Assembly (NCBI RefSeq): GCF_001190785.1
Contig: NZ_LGSS01000008.1
Span: forward strand, 1-64,000
DNA from: Gottschalkia purinilytica
Lineage (GTDB): Bacteria > Bacillota > Clostridia > Tissierellales > Gottschalkiaceae
Direction of reading: 5' to 3'
DNA: 64,000 bases
Under the pieces are notes generated by a model. The model saw nothing but the letters and a program-made list of their open reading frames with translations, had not been told where the DNA came from and searched no databases. Shown one piece after another: positions 24,936-34,575 of the stretch (the stretch's first letter is position 1; each line of letters begins with the position of its first letter). Both the position numbers and the translations under genes were made by a program.

Positions 24936-26489
24936 TTATAGTGAGCTAATAATATGTTCTTCTATATTCCATAATCCTGTTATCCAATCTTGATAAAATT
25001 CTTTCTCATGGCAAACAAGAAGTATCGTTCCATCATAATTTATAAGTGCTTCTTTTAAGGCTGATTTTGCATCTACATCTAGATGATTTGTAGGTTCATC
25101 GAAAATAATCCAGTTACTTGGTTTCATCATGAGCTTACATATTCTCACTTTAGCTTGCTCTCCCCCACTTAATGTGGACATCTTTTGAAGGACGTGTTTC
25201 TGACTAAGTCCACATTTTGCAAGAGCCTCTCTTATTTCTTTCTGGCTTTTTTGAGGAAATTCATTCCATATTTCTTCAACAGGAGTATTATTACTTGTAG
25301 CTGATTCTTGTTCAAAATATATCGGATAAAGGTAATCCCCCAGCTCAACTTTTCCTTTTAGTGAAGGAATAATACCTAGAATAGTTTTCAATAAAGTCGA
25401 TTTTCCAATACCATTACAACCTGTAATAGCAATTTTTTCTCCTTTCATAAGATTCAAGTTTAGATTGCTTATTATAGGATAGTTATATCCTATATCCATG
25501 CCTGAACTTTTAAATATAAGCTTTCCTGACTCTCTAGATTGCAAAAATGAAAATGAAGGTTTTGAAAGTGTTTTTGGCTTTTCAAGTCTCTCTATTTTAT
25601 CCAGCTGTTTCCTTCTACTTTTAGCTCTTTTACTCGTGGAAGCTCTCACAATATTCTTACTTATGAAATCTTCTAGACGTGCAATTTCTTGTTGTTGTTT
25701 ATTGTACTGCTCAATATACCTTTTAGATTCACTATCTTTAAGCTTTAAAAATTCATTATAGTTTCCAGGATATCGTTTCAAATTAGCAAATTCAATATTA
25801 TAAATTACATTTGTTATATTATTTAGAAATTCTGTATCATGAGATATAACCATAAAATTTTTAGGATAATCCTTTAAATAGTTGGATAACCACTCTATGT
25901 GTTCTTTATCCAAATAGTTAGTAGGTTCATCTAAAAATAAAATATCAGGACTTCTAAGAAGAAGCTTTGCAAGCTTTACCTTAGTCCTTTGACCACCACT
26001 TAACTTATCAACAGAAGTATCCATCCCTAGTATATCTAAACCAAGTCCATTAGCCGTATTATCTACAAGACTATCTATTCTATAAAAATCACTTGCATAT
26101 AAAATATCTTGAAGTCTTCCAAATCTATTTAAAAGTTTTTCACTTTCACTACCATTGACATTAGAAAGTTTATCAGCTACTTCTAGCATTTCTTTTTCTA
26201 TTTGAAAAAGTTCATCAAATGCAGACTTAAGAGTTTCTCTAATAGTATAGCCCTTTTCAAGTCCTGAAAGCTGATCAAGATATCCTATGTTAATAGATGG
26301 CTGCCGATATACTCTTCCTTCATCAGGAATAAGTTTACCTGTCAAAATATTGAAAAGTGTGGTTTTTCCTGCACCATTAGCTCCTACAAGTCCTGCATGT
26401 TCTCCTTTCACCATACGAAAAGATGCATTTCTTAATAATACTTTATCTCCAAATCCAAAACTTAGATTTTCAACATTTAAAATACTCAT
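24936..26489 (-). CDS. ABC-F ATPase with attenuator-like leader (second copy)
   Basis: The protein has 517 residues with two ABC domains and no membrane segment. Walker A motifs are GANGAGKTT and GCNGIGKST; signatures are LSGGQRTK and LSGGEQAK; Walker B motifs are LFLDEPTNYLD and IIFDEPTNHLD. The interdomain linker (ASTSKRAKSRRKQLDKIERLEKP) resembles that of the YbiT/YkpA and related ABC-F groups. The C-terminus ends soon after the second domain, without the coiled-coil tail seen in the first ABC-F. ATG 26489 has AAGGAGG upstream. The leader with a 10-codon ORF and three to four hairpins suggests inducible resistance rather than a housekeeping factor. Confidence 0.82.
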   Translation of the reverse strand: MSILNVENLSFGFGDKVLLRNASFRMVKGEHAGLVGANGAGKTTLFNILTGKLIPDEGRVYRQPSINIGYLDQLSGLEKGYTIRETLKSAFDELFQIEKEMLEVADKLSNVNGSESEKLLNRFGRLQDILYASDFYRIDSLVDNTANGLGLDILGMDTSVDKLSGGQRTKVKLAKLLLRSPDILFLDEPTNYLDKEHIEWLSNYLKDYPKNFMVISHDTEFLNNITNVIYNIEFANLKRYPGNYNEFLKLKDSESKRYIEQYNKQQQEIARLEDFISKNIVRASTSKRAKSRRKQLDKIERLEKPKTLSKPSFSFLQSRESGKLIFKSSGMDIGYNYPIISNLNLNLMKGEKIAITGCNGIGKSTLLKTILGIIPSLKGKVELGDYLYPIYFEQESATSNNTPVEEIWNEFPQKSQKEIREALAKCGLSQKHVLQKMSTLSGGEQAKVRICKLMMKPSNWIIFDEPTNHLDVDAKSALKEALINYDGTILLVCHEKEFYQDWITGLWNIEEHIISSL

Positions 26490-26517
26490 ATATATATACC
26501 TCCTTGAAATAAAAAAA

Positions 26518-26547
26518 GGAAAGAGGATGTTAAAAACTCCTCTTTCC
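26518..26547 (-). terminator. Last leader terminator before the second ABC-F gene
   Basis: The perfect 10-bp stem GGAAAGAGGA/TCCTCTTTCC has a 10-base loop and seven T on the - strand, ending about 20 bases before the start codon. Confidence 0.9.
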
Positions 26548-26614
26548 TAAAAATATTTATCAATATTATTATTAAAGTGCATAAAAGTTCCTATAAAGCT
26601 CATATAAAAAATAA

Positions 26615-26639
26615 AAGTATAAAGAAAGACTTTATACTT
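26615..26639 (-). terminator. Middle leader terminator of the second ABC-F gene
   Basis: The perfect 10-bp stem AAGTATAAAG/CTTTATACTT has a 5-base loop and is followed by TTATTTTTTAT on the - strand. Confidence 0.85.
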
Positions 26640-26681
26640 GCAACAAATCAACATTATAAAACTAAATTTATATAAAAAAAG

Positions 26682-26708
26682 TTCTATAATTTAATAAGCT
26701 TATAGGAA
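26682..26708 (-). terminator. First leader terminator of the second ABC-F gene
   Basis: TTC(C)TATAA and TTATAGAA form a stem with one bulged base; CTTTTTTTAT follows on the - strand. Confidence 0.65.
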
Positions 26709-26800
26709 TTAATTGCAACAAAAAAGAGTCTTATCATTCACATTGTAGTTTTTATTTAATTAGTAGCTAAAAAAGGACGCACTTCTCCCTATGTTAATAG

Positions 26801-26833
26801 CTAGCCAATTAAAAAAACTACAATATTACTCAT
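26801..26833 (-). CDS. Leader peptide of the second ABC-F gene, 10 aa
   Basis: ATG 26833, preceded by AAGGAGATGGAG, encodes MSNIVVFLIG and stops with TAG at 26801. Its codons form one arm of the long leader inverted repeat, so translation of it would break that stem. The regulatory role is inferred from position and architecture. Confidence 0.55.
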   Translation of the reverse strand: MSNIVVFLIG

Positions 26834-26986
26834 GATAGACTCCATCTCCTTCAAAATAAAATTTGTTAATTAAATATATTATATATATAAACAAATCAAA
26901 AGTAAATAACAAATTACTTAATTATACATTTATGTGATCTGTAATTAATAAAAAAATATTTAATATATTAGTATTTTCATAATTTT

Positions 26987-28501
26987 CTATAGTATAGGTG
27001 AAAATAGCCTAGCAGCTGAACCTTGAATTTTTTCCAATATTGATCTATCTTTATAGTCTTGATAAGTAAATTCTACACAGTCTTGAAGATCTTTTAAATA
27101 CTGTACTTTAAGTTCATCTACAGTTCTAGTATCATATATAAATCCATTAACTTCAAAGTTAATGTTAAAACTTCTTACATCCATATTAGTAGTTCCAACA
27201 GATGCCATATCATCGTCTACAATCACAGTTTTAGAATGTAAAAAGCCTTTTTTATATAAATAAATTTTTCCACCTGATCTTAATATATCTTCAAAATAAG
27301 TATATGAGGCTTTATGAACTATTCTATGATCAGATATTGAAGGAAACATTATTTTTACATCTACACCAGAAAGTATTGCATTTTTTAAAGCTGAAAGCAT
27401 AGCTTCATCTGGTACAAAATAAGGTGTGTATATATACACACATTTTTTAGCATTAGTTATAGCCGTAAAAAATGCTTGTTTTATACTTTCCCATTTCGTA
27501 TCTGGTCCACTTGATATTATTTGGATTGGTATTGTTCCCTTTATATCGTTTATGTCTAAGTCTACTTCCCTTTCCGTTATAACTTCTCCTGTAGCAATAT
27601 ACCAGTCTGTAATAAATATAGTATTAAGTCCTTCGGATGCTTTACCATATATCCTCATATGTGTATCTCTCCAGAAACCAAATCTAGGACTCTTATGACA
27701 ATATTCATCTCCTACGTTTATACCACCAACATATCCTATGTTGCCATCTATTACAGCTATTTTTCTGTGATTTCTATAGTTAAGTTTTCTCGCCATAAAA
27801 GGTAATCTTGAGGGTAAAAATGGCTTTACTTCAATTCCTGCTTTTATCATATCTCTGAAATATTTCTGATGTAGTAGAACTAATCTCCAACATCCTCCTT
27901 CATCATAAAGCACCCTTACTCTTACATTTTCTTTAGCTTTTTTTATTAAAGCATTTTTTAATCTTTCTCCTATCTCACCTTTTTTTATTATAAAATATTC
28001 TATATTTATAGATCTCTTTGCATTTTCTATATCTTTAATTAAACTTTCGAATTTACTTATTCCTTCATGAAATAATGTTAAATCATTCTTTAAAGTTATA
28101 GGGGCAAAAGATGTATTTAAGTTAATCTTCATAATCTTTCTACTAACTTCACTATGATAAAAACCGTCTATTAAACTTTTATTCTCTTTCAATAACTTTA
28201 ATTGATTTTTTATTTCATTTCTAATCTTTATCCCTATATCTTTTGTTTTAGAAATTTCTAAATACTCTTTATATACTTTATCTATCCTTCTAATTTTATT
28301 TTTTCTAATGTTTTGTCCAAATATAAGATATATAATTATACCTATTATTGGTTGGATATATATTAATAAAAGCCACGCTAATGTTCTAGATGGATCTCTG
28401 TTCTCTAAGAATATAATTAGTCCAGACGTAATTATTGATAAAATCATAAGTCCACCAAATACATTCGTGAAGCTATATTGACCTATAATAGAACTCATCA
28501 T
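26987..28501 (-). CDS. cls: Cardiolipin synthase (first copy)
   Basis: This 504-residue member of the phospholipase D superfamily joins two phosphatidylglycerols into cardiolipin at the membrane. Two N-terminal membrane segments are followed by two HKD motifs: HRKIAVIDGNIGYVGG and HSKTVIVDDDMASVGTTN. The C-terminus ends ARLFSPIL, identical in pattern to the second copy. The start is ATG 28501 or the adjacent ATG 28498, behind GAGAGG. It is divergent from the rib operon. Confidence 0.92.
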   Translation of the reverse strand: MMSSIIGQYSFTNVFGGLMILSIITSGLIIFLENRDPSRTLAWLLLIYIQPIIGIIIYLIFGQNIRKNKIRRIDKVYKEYLEISKTKDIGIKIRNEIKNQLKLLKENKSLIDGFYHSEVSRKIMKINLNTSFAPITLKNDLTLFHEGISKFESLIKDIENAKRSINIEYFIIKKGEIGERLKNALIKKAKENVRVRVLYDEGGCWRLVLLHQKYFRDMIKAGIEVKPFLPSRLPFMARKLNYRNHRKIAVIDGNIGYVGGINVGDEYCHKSPRFGFWRDTHMRIYGKASEGLNTIFITDWYIATGEVITEREVDLDINDIKGTIPIQIISSGPDTKWESIKQAFFTAITNAKKCVYIYTPYFVPDEAMLSALKNAILSGVDVKIMFPSISDHRIVHKASYTYFEDILRSGGKIYLYKKGFLHSKTVIVDDDMASVGTTNMDVRSFNINFEVNGFIYDTRTVDELKVQYLKDLQDCVEFTYQDYKDRSILEKIQGSAARLFSPIL

Positions 28502-28683
28502 AAACTTTACCTCTCTTTTTCATGATATAAAGCATTTTGATTATGAATATTTTAGCACAAATATATTTATTAAACGAATATATTTTAATAAAAATAAAAT
28601 TAAAAGTAAAAAATACCTCTTATAGTTAAAATACAATTCTAGTTTATATTATATTCTTTAGAAATATAATAAACATATTTATA

Positions 28684-28712
28684 TTGACACTTATTATAAA
28701 TAATGGTATTTT
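28684..28712 (+). promoter_or_regulatory. rib operon promoter
   Basis: TTGACA (28684-28689), a 17-base spacer and TATTTT (28707-28712) lie about 25 bases before the riboswitch. Confidence 0.7.
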
Positions 28713-28736
28713 AAGAATAACAATAAAATAAGTTTA

Positions 28737-28846
28737 ATCTTCAGGGCGGGGTGAAAGTCCCCACCGGCGGTAAAGCCCGCGAACCGTAAGGTTGATTCGG
28801 TGAAATTCCGAAGCCGACAGTCACAGTCTGGATGGAAGAAGATATA
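28737..28846 (+). ncRNA. FMN riboswitch (RFN element)
   Basis: The conserved RFN blocks are present in order: TCAGGGCGGGGTGAAAGTCC, CCCACCGGCGGT, AGCCCGCGA, GATTCGGTGAAATTCCGAAG, CCGACAGT, and CAGTCTGGATGGAAGAAGA pairing back to the first strand. It binds FMN and controls ribD-ribE-ribBA-ribH. The terminator at 28931-28965 is the expected expression platform. Confidence 0.97.
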
Positions 28847-28930
28847 TCATGTGCTTTTTATTTATATTCTGAATTAGCATAGACTAAATTCTATTAAAAT
28901 ATGCTAAGTAAATATATTTAACATGTAATC

Positions 28931-28970
28931 AATAGCCTTGAAGTTTAACTTTAAGGCTATTTTTTATTTT
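28931..28970 (+). terminator. Riboswitch-controlled terminator
   Basis: AATAGCCTT and AAGGCTATT pair and are followed by TTTTTATTTT, between the aptamer and ribD. FMN binding should favour it. Confidence 0.88.
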
Positions 28971-29032
28971 CAAATATTATAGGTATAATTGTTTATTTTA
29001 CAATATCTTATTAAATCTGAGGTGCATTAACT

Positions 29033-30133
29033 ATGGATAATATATACATGAAAAAGGCTATAGAGTTAGCAAAAAAAGGTATAGGATATGTTAATCCTAA
29101 TCCTTTAGTAGGTGCTGTTATTGTTAAAGACAATAGAATTATAGGTGAAGGATATCACAAGATCTATGGAGATTATCATGCTGAAATAAATGCATTAACA
29201 AGTGCTACAGAAAATGTTCGTGGTTCAACTATGTATGTCAATCTTGAGCCTTGTTCTCACTATGGTAAAACTCCACCTTGTGTAAATACGATTATTAAAA
29301 GCGGTATAAAAAAAGTAGTAATAGGTATGAAAGATCCAAATCCTTTGGTATCTGGAAAAGGTATAAATGTTCTTAAGAATAATGAGATAGAAGTAACCAC
29401 AGGCATTATGGAAGAAGAGTGTAAAAAACTAAATGAAATATTCTTAAAATATATAACTACAAAAACTCCCTTTTGTATATTAAAATCTGCTATGACTTTA
29501 GATGGAAAAATTGCCACCTATACTGGAGATTCAAAATGGATAACAAATAGTATTTCTAGAAATTATGTTCATGAATTGAGGCATAAGGTCTCTGGAATCA
29601 TGGTTGGTATTGAAACCATTTTAAAAGATAATCCCTTTTTAAATACAAGACTTAATAACAAACAAGGTACCGATCCAGTAAGAATAGTTATTGATACTAA
29701 AGGAAGAATTCCCCTAGATTCAAATGTACTTAATATTAAATCTAGTGCCAAAACTATTATAGCAACTACAACTCTTATTCCTAAAGACAAGTTAAAACTC
29801 CTTGAAAATATTGGATGTGAGGTCATTATAGCACCACTAAAAAATAATCGTGTTGATTTAAACTACCTTATGAAGGCCTTAGGTGATAAGAAAATTGATA
29901 GTGTTTTATTAGAAGGTGGTGGTGAATTAAACTTCAGTGCATTAGAAGAAAATATAGTTGATAAAGTCAATATGTTTATTGCTCCTAAAATTATAGGAGG
30001 ATCAAGTTCTAAAACTCCTGTAGGTGGCTTTGGTGTAAATCTTATTAAAGATTCATTCAATCTATATAACACTAAAGTGCATACATTTGAAAGTGATGTC
30101 ATGATAGAAGGTTATCTGAAAAAGGAGGGGTAA
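29033..30133 (+). CDS. ribD: Bifunctional pyrimidine deaminase/reductase
   Basis: The protein has 366 residues. The N-terminal deaminase domain (about 1-145) has the zinc site HAE at residues 50-52 and PCSHYGKTPPC. The C-terminal reductase domain (about 146-366) starts at ILKSAMTLDGKIATYTGDSKWI. It deaminates and then reduces the GTP-derived pyrimidine in riboflavin synthesis. It is the first gene of the rib operon, starting at ATG 29033, and ends 5 bases before ribE. Confidence 0.96.
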   Translation: MDNIYMKKAIELAKKGIGYVNPNPLVGAVIVKDNRIIGEGYHKIYGDYHAEINALTSATENVRGSTMYVNLEPCSHYGKTPPCVNTIIKSGIKKVVIGMKDPNPLVSGKGINVLKNNEIEVTTGIMEEECKKLNEIFLKYITTKTPFCILKSAMTLDGKIATYTGDSKWITNSISRNYVHELRHKVSGIMVGIETILKDNPFLNTRLNNKQGTDPVRIVIDTKGRIPLDSNVLNIKSSAKTIIATTTLIPKDKLKLLENIGCEVIIAPLKNNRVDLNYLMKALGDKKIDSVLLEGGGELNFSALEENIVDKVNMFIAPKIIGGSSSKTPVGGFGVNLIKDSFNLYNTKVHTFESDVMIEGYLKKEG

Positions 30134-30138
30134 TATTT

Positions 30139-30789
30139 ATGTTTACAGGACTTGTAGAAGAAGTCGGTACTATACAATCTATAATCAGTAACTCTAAGTC
30201 TTCGAAAATTATAATAAAAGCAAAAAAAATACTTGAAGATATTAAACTAGGAGACAGTATAAGCACTAATGGGGTGTGTTTAACAGTAGTGGACTTTAGC
30301 AATAGTACGCTTTCTGTAGATGTCATGCCTGAAAGTATGAGAAGAAGTAATTTAAAGCACTTATCTATTGGAACTAAAGTCAACTTAGAAAGAGCCTTAA
30401 AACTTAGTGACAGACTAGGTGGGCATTTAGTCAGTGGACATATTGACGGAACTGGAATCATATCAGGATATGAAATTGAAAGTAATGCAATATGGCTTAC
30501 TATAAGTGCTCCTTATAATTTATTAAAATATGTTGTTGAAAAAGGTTCTATAGCTATTGATGGTATTAGTCTAACTGTAGCTTATGTAGATAAAAATGTA
30601 TTTAAAGTATCTATAATACCTCATACCAAAGAAATAACTACTTTAATTAATAGAAAAATAGGTGATGAAGTTAACTTAGAATGTGACATGATTGGAAAAT
30701 ATGTTGAAAAACTACTAGGTATTAAACATCAATCAAGTGATAACGAGAATATTAACTTTGAATTTCTAAATAGATATGGATTTATCTAA
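30139..30789 (+). CDS. ribE: Riboflavin synthase alpha chain
   Basis: The protein has 216 residues and two lumazine-binding repeats. The first begins MFTGLVEEVGTI; the second includes SGHIDGTG. The SLTV motif occurs in the second repeat as GISLTVAYVD, matching GVCLTVVDFS in the first. It dismutates two 6,7-dimethyl-8-ribityllumazines to riboflavin. AGGAGG precedes ATG 30139. It is in an operon with ribD and ribBA. Confidence 0.96.
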   Translation: MFTGLVEEVGTIQSIISNSKSSKIIIKAKKILEDIKLGDSISTNGVCLTVVDFSNSTLSVDVMPESMRRSNLKHLSIGTKVNLERALKLSDRLGGHLVSGHIDGTGIISGYEIESNAIWLTISAPYNLLKYVVEKGSIAIDGISLTVAYVDKNVFKVSIIPHTKEITTLINRKIGDEVNLECDMIGKYVEKLLGIKHQSSDNENINFEFLNRYGFI

Positions 30790-30859
30790 AGTAATGTTTT
30801 TCTCAGATAAAAGTATTTTCTAAAGTTTTTTAAACTTCTATTTTAAAAGGAGGAGTACA

Positions 30860-32071
30860 ATGTATAAGTTTAATACTATTGAAGAAGCAATAGAAGATAT
30901 TAAACAAGGAAAAATGGTAGTAGTTATTGATGATGAAGATAGAGAAAATGAAGGAGACTTAGTTATGTCTGCTGAGAAAGTTACTCCAGAAGCTATAAAT
31001 TTCATGGCTAAATACGGTAGGGGACTTATATGTATGCCTATTATAAAAGAGAGATTAGAAGAGCTTAATATACAACCAATGGTATATAAAAATACTGACT
31101 CACATCATACAGCTTTTACCGTATCTATTGACGCTATAAACACAACTACTGGTATATCTGCTCATGAGAGAGCTACTACTATTTTAAAAGTTCTCGATCC
31201 AAACTCTAATAAAAATGACTTTAAAAAGCCTGGTCATATATTTCCTTTAGAAGCTAAAAAAGGTGGTGTCTTAGAAAGAGCCGGGCATACAGAAGCAGCT
31301 ATTGATTTGGTGAAACTATCTGGTCTTTATCCCTCTGGCGTTATATGTGAGATTATGAATGAAGATGGATCTATGGCTAGAGTTCCAGACCTAATGAAAT
31401 ATGTTAATAAACATAATTTAAAAATTATTACTATAGCTGATTTAATATCGTATAGAAGAAAAAGAGAAATGCTTGTAAAAAAAGTAGCAACATCCAATCT
31501 ACCTACAAGATATGGGAACTTCAAAATGATCGGTTATGAAAATACTCTAAATGAAGAACACCATGTTGCTTTAGTAAAAGGTAATATATCCAGTAATAGT
31601 CCTGTATTAGTAAGAATTCATTCCGAATGTCTTACTGGTGACGCTTTTGGTTCTTTAAGATGTGATTGTGGTGAACAGTTTGACTCTGCTATGCAAAAAA
31701 TTGCAAATGAAGGTACAGGAGTTTTAATATACATGCGCCAAGAAGGAAGAGGCATAGGATTAATAAATAAAATAAAAGCTTATTCCCTTCAAGACAAAGG
31801 AATGGATACTGTAGAGGCTAATTTAGCTTTAGGATTTCCTGAAGATATGAGGGACTATAGTGTAAGTGCTCAAATATTAAATAATCTTGGGATTAATAAA
31901 ATCAAACTAATGACTAACAACCCTAGAAAAATTAGCGGTCTCTCTGACTATGGTATAGAAATTGTTAGTAGAATTCCTATCCAAACGAATCATAATGAGA
32001 GAAATGAATATTATCTAAAAACAAAAAAAGAAAAAATGGGACATATATTAGATTTTGAGGAGGCAAAATAG
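30860..32071 (+). CDS. ribBA: DHBP synthase / GTP cyclohydrolase II fusion
   Basis: The protein has 403 residues. RibB domain (about 1-200): [23 protein letters not shown] and RAGHTEAA supply the Mg and substrate site for ribulose-5-phosphate. RibA domain (about 205-403): [18 protein letters not shown] holds the zinc cysteines, and RQEGRGIGL the catalytic residues. Both active sites look intact, so one protein feeds both branches of riboflavin synthesis. AAGGAGGAG precedes ATG 30860. Confidence 0.96.
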   Translation: MYKFNTIEEAIEDIKQGKMVVVIDDEDRENEGDLVMSAEKVTPEAINFMAKYGRGLICMPIIKERLEELNIQPMVYKNTDSHHTAFTVSIDAINTTTGISAHERATTILKVLDPNSNKNDFKKPGHIFPLEAKKGGVLERAGHTEAAIDLVKLSGLYPSGVICEIMNEDGSMARVPDLMKYVNKHNLKIITIADLISYRRKREMLVKKVATSNLPTRYGNFKMIGYENTLNEEHHVALVKGNISSNSPVLVRIHSECLTGDAFGSLRCDCGEQFDSAMQKIANEGTGVLIYMRQEGRGIGLINKIKAYSLQDKGMDTVEANLALGFPEDMRDYSVSAQILNNLGINKIKLMTNNPRKISGLSDYGIEIVSRIPIQTNHNERNEYYLKTKKEKMGHILDFEEAK

Positions 32072-32072
32072 T

Positions 32073-32534
32073 ATGAAAGTATTTGAAGGTAAATTAATTG
32101 CTAAAGATTTAAAATTTGGAATAGTAATTGGAAGATTCAATGAGTTCATAAGTAGCAAGTTACTATCGGGAGCCATTGATGCTTTAACTCGCCACGGTGT
32201 AGATCAAGAAAACATAGAAATTTCATGGGTTCCTGGAGCTTTCGAAATACCTCTTGTTTCTAAAAAAATGATAAAATCAAATAAGTATGATGGTATCATA
32301 TGTCTAGGAGCTATTATTAGAGGTTCTACTCCTCATTTTGACTATGTTTCAAGTGAAGTATCAAAAGGAATTGCTAGTGTATCTTTAGAAACTGAAAAAC
32401 CTATAATTTTTGGAGTCTTAACTACTGATACTATAGAGCAAGCTATAGAAAGAGCAGGTACAAAGTCTGGAAACAAAGGATTTGAAGCTGCTGTTACTGC
32501 AATAGAAATGGCAAATCTACTAAAACAATTTTAA
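32073..32534 (+). CDS. ribH: 6,7-dimethyl-8-ribityllumazine synthase
   Basis: The protein has 153 residues. Family landmarks are [37 protein letters not shown] and FGVLTTDT, plus the catalytic His in the last-but-one motif. It condenses the ribityl-pyrimidine with DHBP. ATG 32073 was chosen because GAGGAGG lies 9 bases upstream. The start is 2 bases after the ribBA stop, indicating translational coupling. Confidence 0.96.
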   Translation: MKVFEGKLIAKDLKFGIVIGRFNEFISSKLLSGAIDALTRHGVDQENIEISWVPGAFEIPLVSKKMIKSNKYDGIICLGAIIRGSTPHFDYVSSEVSKGIASVSLETEKPIIFGVLTTDTIEQAIERAGTKSGNKGFEAAVTAIEMANLLKQF

Positions 32535-32921
32535 TAAGTACACACTTTAAAGGAGTTTAAATTAATACTAAATTTAGACTCCTTTAATATTACTGATCCT
32601 TTTTATATATTTTTTATAGTTACAAATGAATCAATCTCAAATATATCAATCTAATTAGTCTAGGAACTTATTCTTCTCTTTTAATTTTTTATTAATAGTT
32701 AGTCTAACACTTAAGTAACCCAACTATTTACTATTATTAAAAAAAATTATTCATATCCTGCTATCTATCCAATTAATTATATTTTCACATTGTGTATTAA
32801 ATAACGACTTATAGGGAAAATTTAAATTAGTAAAGATAATATTAAGCATCAAAAAATGATTTAAAATTGTTTAATATAAAAAATAAACATAGGAATATTA
32901 TATAAAAAAGGAGAGGTAATA
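32535..32921 (+). other. Intergenic region after the rib operon
   Basis: A hairpin (TTAAAGGAGTTTAAATT with AATTTAGACTCCTTTAA, 32547-32587) with a weak T tail probably ends the rib transcript. The remaining about 330 bases are AT-rich promoter space for the second cardiolipin synthase; no other element was recognised. Confidence 0.6.
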
Positions 32922-34367
32922 ATGTATCTATTCTCTTTTATTATTCTAGGTATTTTTATCTTAAATATGATATTTAGCATAATACTAGTATTTTTAGAAA
33001 GAAAAGATCCGGTTACAGCATGGGCTTGGATACTGGTTCTAACTTTTCTTCCTGTTATAGGTTTTATCTTATATATTGCATTTGGTCAAAATATAACTAG
33101 AAAAAAAGCCTTTGATACAAAAATTAAAAAAGATGAAACTCTATATAACTCTACTTTAGAACAAATAGGTTATAGTAAAGATAACAAAGTTAATTACGAT
33201 GATAAAGATATTATTAACTATGAAGATATAATAAATATGCATTTAAATAGTAGTGATTCTATACTTACACAAAACAATGAAGTTGAGATATTTGTTGATG
33301 GTAAGGAAAAGTTTAAAAGTCTTATTGATACATTGGAAAAAGCAAAAGATCATATTCACTTAATGTACTACATAATAGAAAACGACGATTTGGCCAAAAA
33401 AATAGTGGATATTTTAACTAGAAAAGCTAAAAGTGGTGTTAAAGTAAGATTACTTTATGACTCTATAGGAAGTAAAAATTTAAATAAAGAATTTTTTAAA
33501 AGCCTAATAGAAGCAGGTGGAAAAGCTATGCCTTTCTTTCCTTCAAAAATTCATTCTTTTAGCCTTAGACTTAACTATAGAAATCATAGAAAATTAGTCA
33601 TAGTTGATGGTACCTATGGATTTATTGGTGGTTTCAATATTGAAAATCAATGTATTGGTATAGACGAAAAAAACGGTTATTGGAGAGATACACACCTTAA
33701 AATAACAGGAGATGCGGTACATGATATGCAAATAAGGTTCTTACTTGATTGGAGATTTGTATCAGATGAACAAGTTAACTATCAGAAAAGGTATTATCCC
33801 AAAATAGATGTAGATAAGAACATAGGAATTCAGATTGTTACTAGTGGTCCTGATTCTGATGAAAAACATGTAAGAAACGGTCTTCTTAAAATGATAAACT
33901 CTGCAAAGAAATATATATATATTCAAACTCCTTACTTTATACCTGATAAAACTAGCTTAGAATGTCTTAAAATAGCTGCCATATCAGGAGTCGACGTTAA
34001 GATAATGATACCTTTCAAATCTGACAGTGCCTTTGTAGATTGGAGTACTTATTCATATGCAGGAGAATTGTTAGGGTATGGAGCTAAAGTCTATGTGTAT
34101 AAAAAAGGTTTTTTACATGCTAAATCAATAGTTGTTGATAGCAGTATATCTTCTGTTGGTACTGCAAACTTTGATGTTAGGAGCTTCAAATTAAATTTTG
34201 AAGTCAATGCATTTATTTATAATAAAGATATCTCTTTAAAGCTAAAAGATATTTTTGAAAATGATTTAAATTATTGTAAAAGGATTACCTTTGATGAATA
34301 TATTTCTAGGTCAAATGGTATGAAATTTAAAGAATCTTTTTCAAGACTCTTTTCACCTATTTTATAG
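32922..34367 (+). CDS. cls: Cardiolipin synthase (second copy)
   Basis: The protein has 481 residues with two N-terminal membrane segments and two phospholipase D HKD motifs: HRKLVIVDGTYGFIGG and HAKSIVVDSSISSVGTAN. The C-terminus ends RLFSPIL. It is a divergent paralogue of the copy at 26987-28501, on the other side of the rib operon. AAGGAGAGG precedes ATG 32922. Which copy is the main enzyme and which is stress-related cannot be told. Confidence 0.92.
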   Translation: MYLFSFIILGIFILNMIFSIILVFLERKDPVTAWAWILVLTFLPVIGFILYIAFGQNITRKKAFDTKIKKDETLYNSTLEQIGYSKDNKVNYDDKDIINYEDIINMHLNSSDSILTQNNEVEIFVDGKEKFKSLIDTLEKAKDHIHLMYYIIENDDLAKKIVDILTRKAKSGVKVRLLYDSIGSKNLNKEFFKSLIEAGGKAMPFFPSKIHSFSLRLNYRNHRKLVIVDGTYGFIGGFNIENQCIGIDEKNGYWRDTHLKITGDAVHDMQIRFLLDWRFVSDEQVNYQKRYYPKIDVDKNIGIQIVTSGPDSDEKHVRNGLLKMINSAKKYIYIQTPYFIPDKTSLECLKIAAISGVDVKIMIPFKSDSAFVDWSTYSYAGELLGYGAKVYVYKKGFLHAKSIVVDSSISSVGTANFDVRSFKLNFEVNAFIYNKDISLKLKDIFENDLNYCKRITFDEYISRSNGMKFKESFSRLFSPIL

Positions 34368-34430
34368 TTAATTTAAAGTTATCCTTTAGTTTAACTTCAT
34401 AGTCATTATATTTGAAATAAAGTTTAAATA

Positions 34431-34492
34431 TCAAACCTCATAAAGTATCATACAAAATTAAAAGTATATTAAATTTACTTTATGAGGCTTGA
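34431..34492. terminator. Convergent-gene terminator hairpin
   Basis: TCAAACCTCATAAAGTA and TACTTTATGAGGCTTGA pair across a 28-base AT loop, between the cls gene and the convergent acetyltransferase gene. Confidence 0.55.
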
Positions 34493-34575
34493 TTATATTT
34501 AAAAGTGATACGCATATTATGATTATAAAATTATGCGCTGTAATAGTATAATTGTCATAAGTACATTTTTTCTAT

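Larger units (their letters stand above)
26490..26986 (-). promoter_or_regulatory. Multi-hairpin leader of the second ABC-F gene
   Basis: On the - strand, a weak -35 (TTTACT) and a 17-base spacer to TATAAT give a possible promoter near 26890. Then come: a ribosome site and a 10-codon ORF (26833-26801); a long inverted repeat (26800-26824 with 26742-26767) that includes the ORF; hairpin TTC(C)TATAA...TTATAGAA plus seven T (26708-26674); hairpin AAGTATAAAG...CTTTATACTT plus TTATTTTTT (26639-26605); and hairpin GGAAAGAGGA...TCCTCTTTCC plus seven T (26547-26511). The ribosome site follows the last one directly. Repeated TTGTTGCAA boxes lie between hairpins. Confidence 0.7.

Noticed and set aside
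28737-28846. FMN riboswitch as a novelty
   Set aside because: It is a canonical RFN element with a normal terminator platform; reported as a feature only.
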